Source: VRUE01 sp035260485
GTDB lineage: Bacteria; Actinomycetota; Thermoleophilia; Solirubrobacterales; 70-9
Direction: 5' to 3'
Assembly (NCBI GenBank): GCA_035260485.1
Contig: DATFVC010000063.1
Span: 1-8,217 of the forward strand
Length of the DNA: 8,217 nucleotides
Shown: positions 6,145 through 8,217 of the stretch, one piece after another
Layout: each line of letters starts with the position of its first letter
Numbering within the stretch: position 1 is the stretch's first letter
Program-made: the position numbers and the translations under genes
The notes under the pieces: model-generated
Database searches by the model: none
Seen by the model: the letters and a program-made list of their open reading frames with translations, nothing else
Told to the model about the DNA's origin: nothing

Positions 6145-6264
6145 GGCGAAGGTTGGGGGGGTCCGGCCGTGCGCTGGGTTTCGCGTGTGGAGGCCTGGTT
6201 CTCTCGCCCGGCTGGTGGGCGAAAACAGGACGCCGCGCTCGTCCGGACACCCCCAACCTTCGCC
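6145..6264. repeat. 120-bp inverted-repeat element between hflX and dut
   Basis: Arms of 22 bp, 6145-6166 and 6243-6264, match at 21 of 22 positions (the exception is 6160/6249). They enclose 76 nt that contain a second hairpin: TCGCCC (6204-6209) with GGGCGA (6217-6222), extended by CCTG (6194-6197) with CAGG (6226-6229). The left arm starts one base after the hflX stop and the right arm ends 26 nt before the dut start. No T-run follows, so it is not a standard terminator. I see no transposase or target duplication. It could be a miniature repeat element, a structured RNA in the hflX-dut transcript, or a regulatory site for dut. Confidence 0.85.
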
Positions 6265-6277
6265 ATACGTGGCGCTG

Positions 6278-6283
6278 TAGGGT
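6278..6283 (+). promoter_or_regulatory. candidate -10 box for leaderless dut
   Basis: TAGGGT lies 7 nt before the GTG start of dut at 6291, with no Shine-Dalgarno sequence between them. The surrounding GTAGGGTGCGCG (6277-6288) is identical to the 12 nt before dapF. Unlike at dapF, this box does not overlap a stop codon, which makes it the better evidence that the module is a promoter/start signal. It lies 13 nt beyond the right arm of the inverted repeat. Confidence 0.5.
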
Positions 6284-6290
6284 GCGCGGC

Positions 6291-6722
6291 GTGGAGCTGC
6301 GGATTGCCAAGCTAAAGGACGAGGCCAAGCTGCCGACACGCGCCCATGCTGGAGATGCTGGGGTCGATCTCTATGCCTGTGAGGCTGCTCATTTGGGACC
6401 TGGCGAGCGGTGGAGCGTTGGGACTGGGGTGGCGGTTGAGACCCCCGAGGGGCATGCTGGGCTGGTGCTGCCGCGCTCGGGGCTGGCGCGGGATCATGGG
6501 ATTGCGTTGGTCAACAGCCCTGGATTGATCGACGCCGGCTACCGAGGCGAAGTGCGGGTGCTGCTGCTCAATACGGATCCGGCGGAGACGTTTCGGGTCG
6601 AGCCCGGCGACCGGATCGCGCAGCTGGTGATTGCGCCGATCGTGCTTGCGGAGCCTGTCGAGGTGGAATCCCTCACGGAGTCCAGGCGCGGCGACGGCGG
6701 CTTCGGATCGAGCGGCCGCTGA
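6291..6722 (+). CDS. dut: dUTP diphosphatase (dUTPase)
   Basis: It hydrolyses dUTP to dUMP and pyrophosphate, keeping uracil out of DNA and supplying the dTMP pathway; the family forms homotrimers. All five motifs are present in 143 residues: I AGDAGVDLYA (20-29), II PRSGLA (61-66), III GLIDAGYRGEV (78-88, with the water-activating Asp81), IV GDRIAQLVI (106-114) and the flexible C-terminal V RGDGGFGSSG (133-142). The length is typical. I chose the GTG at 6291 because VELRIAKL begins at the first conserved strand and a TAGGGT box lies just upstream; the frame stays open further back to a TTG at 6153, but that would translate the inverted repeat into a non-family extension. The hflX stop is 147 nt upstream. 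The stop codon touches the palindrome AGCGGCCGCT (6711-6720). Confidence 0.95.
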   Translation: MELRIAKLKDEAKLPTRAHAGDAGVDLYACEAAHLGPGERWSVGTGVAVETPEGHAGLVLPRSGLARDHGIALVNSPGLIDAGYRGEVRVLLLNTDPAETFRVEPGDRIAQLVIAPIVLAEPVEVESLTESRRGDGGFGSSGR

Positions 6723-6758
6723 GGCCCACCTGTCTTTCCGAAATGAGAATCGCCTGCC

Positions 6759-6842
6759 CTAGGAGGACGAGTGAAGTCGCTTCCGGAGGCCCGAAGCGGT
6801 GAGGATGTCGTCGCCCCCGAGGCCAGCGAGGATGACCGAGTC
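6759..6842 (-). pseudogene. possible relic of an RTX-type calcium-binding repeat protein
   Basis: Read on the minus strand from 6842, the frame gives DSVILAGLGGDDILTASG followed by LRKRLHSSS and a TAG stop (6761-6759). AGLGGDDIL fits the RTX nonapeptide GGxGxDxUx except for alanine at the first position. The codons from about 6840 to 6790 mostly end in G or C, as in real genes here. There is no start codon or upstream domain, because the sequence ahead of it is the 3' end of gatD in another frame. If real, it is a 3' fragment of a lost gene; a chance match is quite possible. Confidence 0.2.
6761..6766 (+). promoter_or_regulatory. isolated canonical Shine-Dalgarno sequence before GTG 6771
   Basis: AGGAGG is followed after 4 nt by a GTG, the best-looking ribosome binding site in the window, where the real genes mostly lack one. 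The open frame it would serve runs to 7628, but from 6859 to 7596 it lies antisense to gatD and becomes an arginine- and glycine-rich shadow peptide. I therefore do not call a gene. The site may be a remnant or a coincidence. Confidence 0.2.
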
Positions 6843-6858
6843 TGGAGCGGAGGCGACA

Positions 6859-7596
6859 TCAGTTGCGCAGGGCGACTTCGCGGGCGCACTGCTGGGCGGC
6901 TTGCTCGAGGCGGTCGTCGAGCGGCTCCAGGTTGGGGACCGTGCCGTAGCGACGCTGCAGCGCGAGCGCGATCAGGTGGTCGGCAAGCCAGGGGTTCTTG
7001 GGCAGCAGGGGGCCGTGCAGGTAGGTGCCGATCAGGTTGCCGTGGCGCACTCCCTCGAAGCCGTCGTTGCCGTTGTTCCCGAAGCCCTTCAGCACACTGC
7101 CGAGCGGGGTGGCGCCGTCGCCTAGGTAGGTGCGGCCGCCGTGGTTCTCGAAGCCGGCGATCGTCTGCGGACCGCCGCCGAGGTCGGCTTCGATCGCCAC
7201 GTTGCCGATCAGCCGCTCTCCCGGCTCGCGCACGGTCTCCAGGTCTGCCAGCCCAAGGCCAGGCAGCCGCTCGTCGCCGAGCTGGTAGCTGTGGCCGAGC
7301 AACTGATAGCCGCCGCAGACGGCGAGCAGGACGGCGCCGTCGCCCACTGCGCCGCCGAGCGCCTCGCGCTTGCTCGCCACCATGTCGGCGGCAACAGCAC
7401 GCTGGTCACGGTCCTGGCCGCCGCCGAGGTAGATCAGATCATGCGCGGCGGGGTCGAGACCCTCGCCCGGGCCAGCGGCGGCATAGGAGAAGCCGATCCC
7501 GCGCCATTCGCAGCGCCGCTGCAGGAAGAGGATGTTGCCACGGTCGGCGTAGATGTTCATCTGGTCCGGATAGAGGGCAAGGATGCGGAGCTCCAT
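6859..7596 (-). CDS. gatD: GatD-type glutamine amidotransferase (lipid II isoglutaminyl synthase subunit)
   Basis: GatD releases ammonia from glutamine for its partner MurT, which amidates the alpha-carboxyl of D-glutamate in peptidoglycan lipid II. The 245 residues form a class I (triad) amidotransferase of the CobB/CobQ-like type. Visible motifs are ALYPDQMNIYADRGN (7-21), YLGGGQD (56-62), the nucleophile Cys94 in LAVCGGYQLLG (91-101), GERLIGN with Arg128 (126-132), GFENHGGRTYLG (148-159) and the catalytic His194 in GTYLHGPLLPKNPWLA (190-205). Cys94 and Arg128 carry the same numbers as the key residues of S. aureus GatD as I recall them. The ATG at 7596-7594 shares its A with the TGA of the upstream methyltransferase gene (TGATG), so translation is probably coupled. 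The usual partner murT is not in the window; it may lie beyond the right edge. A cobyric-acid-synthase-like role is less likely at this short length. Confidence 0.9.
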   Translation of the reverse strand: MELRILALYPDQMNIYADRGNILFLQRRCEWRGIGFSYAAAGPGEGLDPAAHDLIYLGGGQDRDQRAVAADMVASKREALGGAVGDGAVLLAVCGGYQLLGHSYQLGDERLPGLGLADLETVREPGERLIGNVAIEADLGGGPQTIAGFENHGGRTYLGDGATPLGSVLKGFGNNGNDGFEGVRHGNLIGTYLHGPLLPKNPWLADHLIALALQRRYGTVPNLEPLDDRLEQAAQQCAREVALRN

Positions 7597-8217
7597 CAGG
7601 CCACCTTCTCCACCAGAACGACGGTTGAGCCCACATGCGCGTCGGTGGGAGCGATGGCGCGGCGACCCATCGGACGGAGGCCGACAGCGCGGGCCTCCCT
7701 TTCCAGCGTGATTGCATCGAGAGCGCGCAGGGCGACTTCGTACAGCTCCTCCTCCAGCTCACCCTTTGGAGATACCGTTTGCCGCAGCCGTCGCACCTGG
7801 ATCGAACCGGATCCGATCCGGGCGTCGATCGGCAGGCTCGAGTAGACCCAGCCGTCGACCTCGCGCGTGTCGGGCGGGGGGGGAGCGCTGTCGACGGGCT
7901 CGGGCATCGACTCCACGATTGCAAAGGCGGCAAGCCCGCCCGCGACCAGGTGAGCCGCGACGCACCGCAGACAGCGCAGCCGCGACTCCGGGCCGTCGAA
8001 GAGCTGGAGCAGCTGCATCGGCACAAGGACCAGGGCGAACTCGGCCTCCAGCTCGAAATGAGTGGCGTCTCCGACCGCAGCGACGGCAGGCAGTCCCACC
8101 GCCTGCTCGCCGAAAGCGGCGACCAGCTCCGGGTCGATGTCGAGGCCACTAATCGGGTGGCCACGGCGGGCCAGGTGAAGGGCGACGCGCCCGCTGCCGC
8201 AGCCGAGGTCGAGAACC
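7596..8217 (-). CDS. class I SAM-dependent methyltransferase, 5' end outside window
   Basis: The frame runs in from the right edge without a start, so the N-terminus is missing; 206 codons plus the stop are visible. It opens with motif I VLDLGCGSGRVA (residues 1-12 of the visible part), then LDIDPE (25-30, the acidic residue that binds the SAM ribose), GDATHF (49-54) and the hydrophobic strand ALVLVPMQLLQLF (61-73). The second half contains APPPPDT and a beta-rich, charged C-terminal region ending VLVEKVA. This is a standard Rossmann methyltransferase; the substrate is not evident. An internal GTG at 8099 should not be taken as the start, because motif I lies upstream of it. The stop overlaps the gatD ATG by one base (TGATG), implying an operon. 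A run of eight G at 7876-7883 codes for the prolines and is a possible slippage site. Confidence 0.88.
   Translation of the reverse strand, partial: VLDLGCGSGRVALHLARRGHPISGLDIDPELVAAFGEQAVGLPAVAAVGDATHFELEAEFALVLVPMQLLQLFDGPESRLRCLRCVAAHLVAGGLAAFAIVESMPEPVDSAPPPPDTREVDGWVYSSLPIDARIGSGSIQVRRLRQTVSPKGELEEELYEVALRALDAITLEREARAVGLRPMGRRAIAPTDAHVGSTVVLVEKVA

Larger units (their letters stand above)
6723..6858. other. convergent gap between dut and gatD
   Basis: These 136 bp separate two genes that end towards each other. I see no terminator with a T-run for either gene; only a weak 6-bp stem CGCTTC/GAAGCG (6778-6783/6793-6798) is visible. The gap holds a lone strong Shine-Dalgarno-like AGGAGG (6761-6766) and, on the minus strand, a short peptide resembling an RTX calcium-binding repeat, both listed separately. 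It may be a decayed gene remnant. Confidence 0.5.

Noticed and set aside
6145..6264. Reading the hflX-dut inverted repeat as an intrinsic terminator
   Set aside because: The loop is 76 nt and no T-run follows the right arm on the plus strand.
6153..6290. Upstream TTG start for dut, giving a 189-residue protein
   Set aside because: The extension would translate the inverted repeat and has no counterpart in dUTPases, which begin at the first conserved strand near GTG 6291.
6711..6720. AGCGGCCGCT palindrome at the dut stop as an operator
   Set aside because: It is a short GC palindrome within coding sequence (motif V and stop) and is easily explained by base composition.
6771..7628. 285-codon plus-strand open frame starting after AGGAGG
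   Set aside because: Beyond the first 30 codons it is antisense to gatD and becomes a low-complexity Arg/Gly-rich shadow; I kept only the Shine-Dalgarno site as an observation.
1..8217. CRISPR arrays, tRNA or rRNA genes, transposases, phage genes
   Set aside because: I saw no regularly spaced direct repeats, no tRNA-like cloverleaf, and no mobile-element protein on either strand.

Overview
The window is GC-rich, densely packed bacterial chromosome. The gene order miaA, dapF, ... hflX is the arrangement known from Actinobacteria (mycobacteria have miaA-dapF-hflX). Most of its genes start without a Shine-Dalgarno sequence, and several have a TANNNT box 6-8 nt before a GTG start, which is how leaderless actinobacterial genes look. 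Together with a DapL-type aminotransferase, this suggests a deep actinobacterial lineage such as Thermoleophilia (Solirubrobacterales-like). The lineage call is an inference from gene content and style; no rRNA or marker search was possible.

Layout. (1) Plus-strand operon 83-2899: miaA (tRNA dimethylallyltransferase, with an internal gap), a dapF-family protein and a dapL-type aminotransferase, closed by a strong intrinsic terminator at 2900-2938. (2) Minus-strand pair 4773-2915: an extended SDR / NAD-dependent epimerase, then a metallo-beta-lactamase-fold hydrolase whose stop codon lies in the loop of that terminator. (3) A 47-bp divergent intergenic region leading into hflX (4821-6143). It is followed by a 120-bp inverted-repeat element and dut (6291-6722). 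(4) A 136-bp convergent gap. (5) A minus-strand operon entering from the right edge: a SAM methyltransferase (5' end outside the window) overlapping by one base with a GatD-type glutamine amidotransferase.

Themes. dapL and dapF are consecutive steps of lysine/peptidoglycan diaminopimelate synthesis, and GatD amidates peptidoglycan lipid II, so cell-wall precursor chemistry is represented at both ends. miaA and hflX are translation-linked genes, and dut is nucleotide-pool hygiene.

The most notable observations: the DapF homologue has both catalytic cysteines replaced by serine (Ser73, Ser215) and the helper histidine by glutamine, while its substrate-binding residues are kept; MiaA lacks about 55 residues of its tRNA-gripping insertion domain; a 54-bp near-perfect palindrome encodes the extra tail of MiaA; and a long inverted repeat fills most of the hflX-dut gap. 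Both inverted repeats lie just upstream of the same 12-nt start module GTAGGGTGCGCG. I see no CRISPR array, transposase, tRNA or rRNA.
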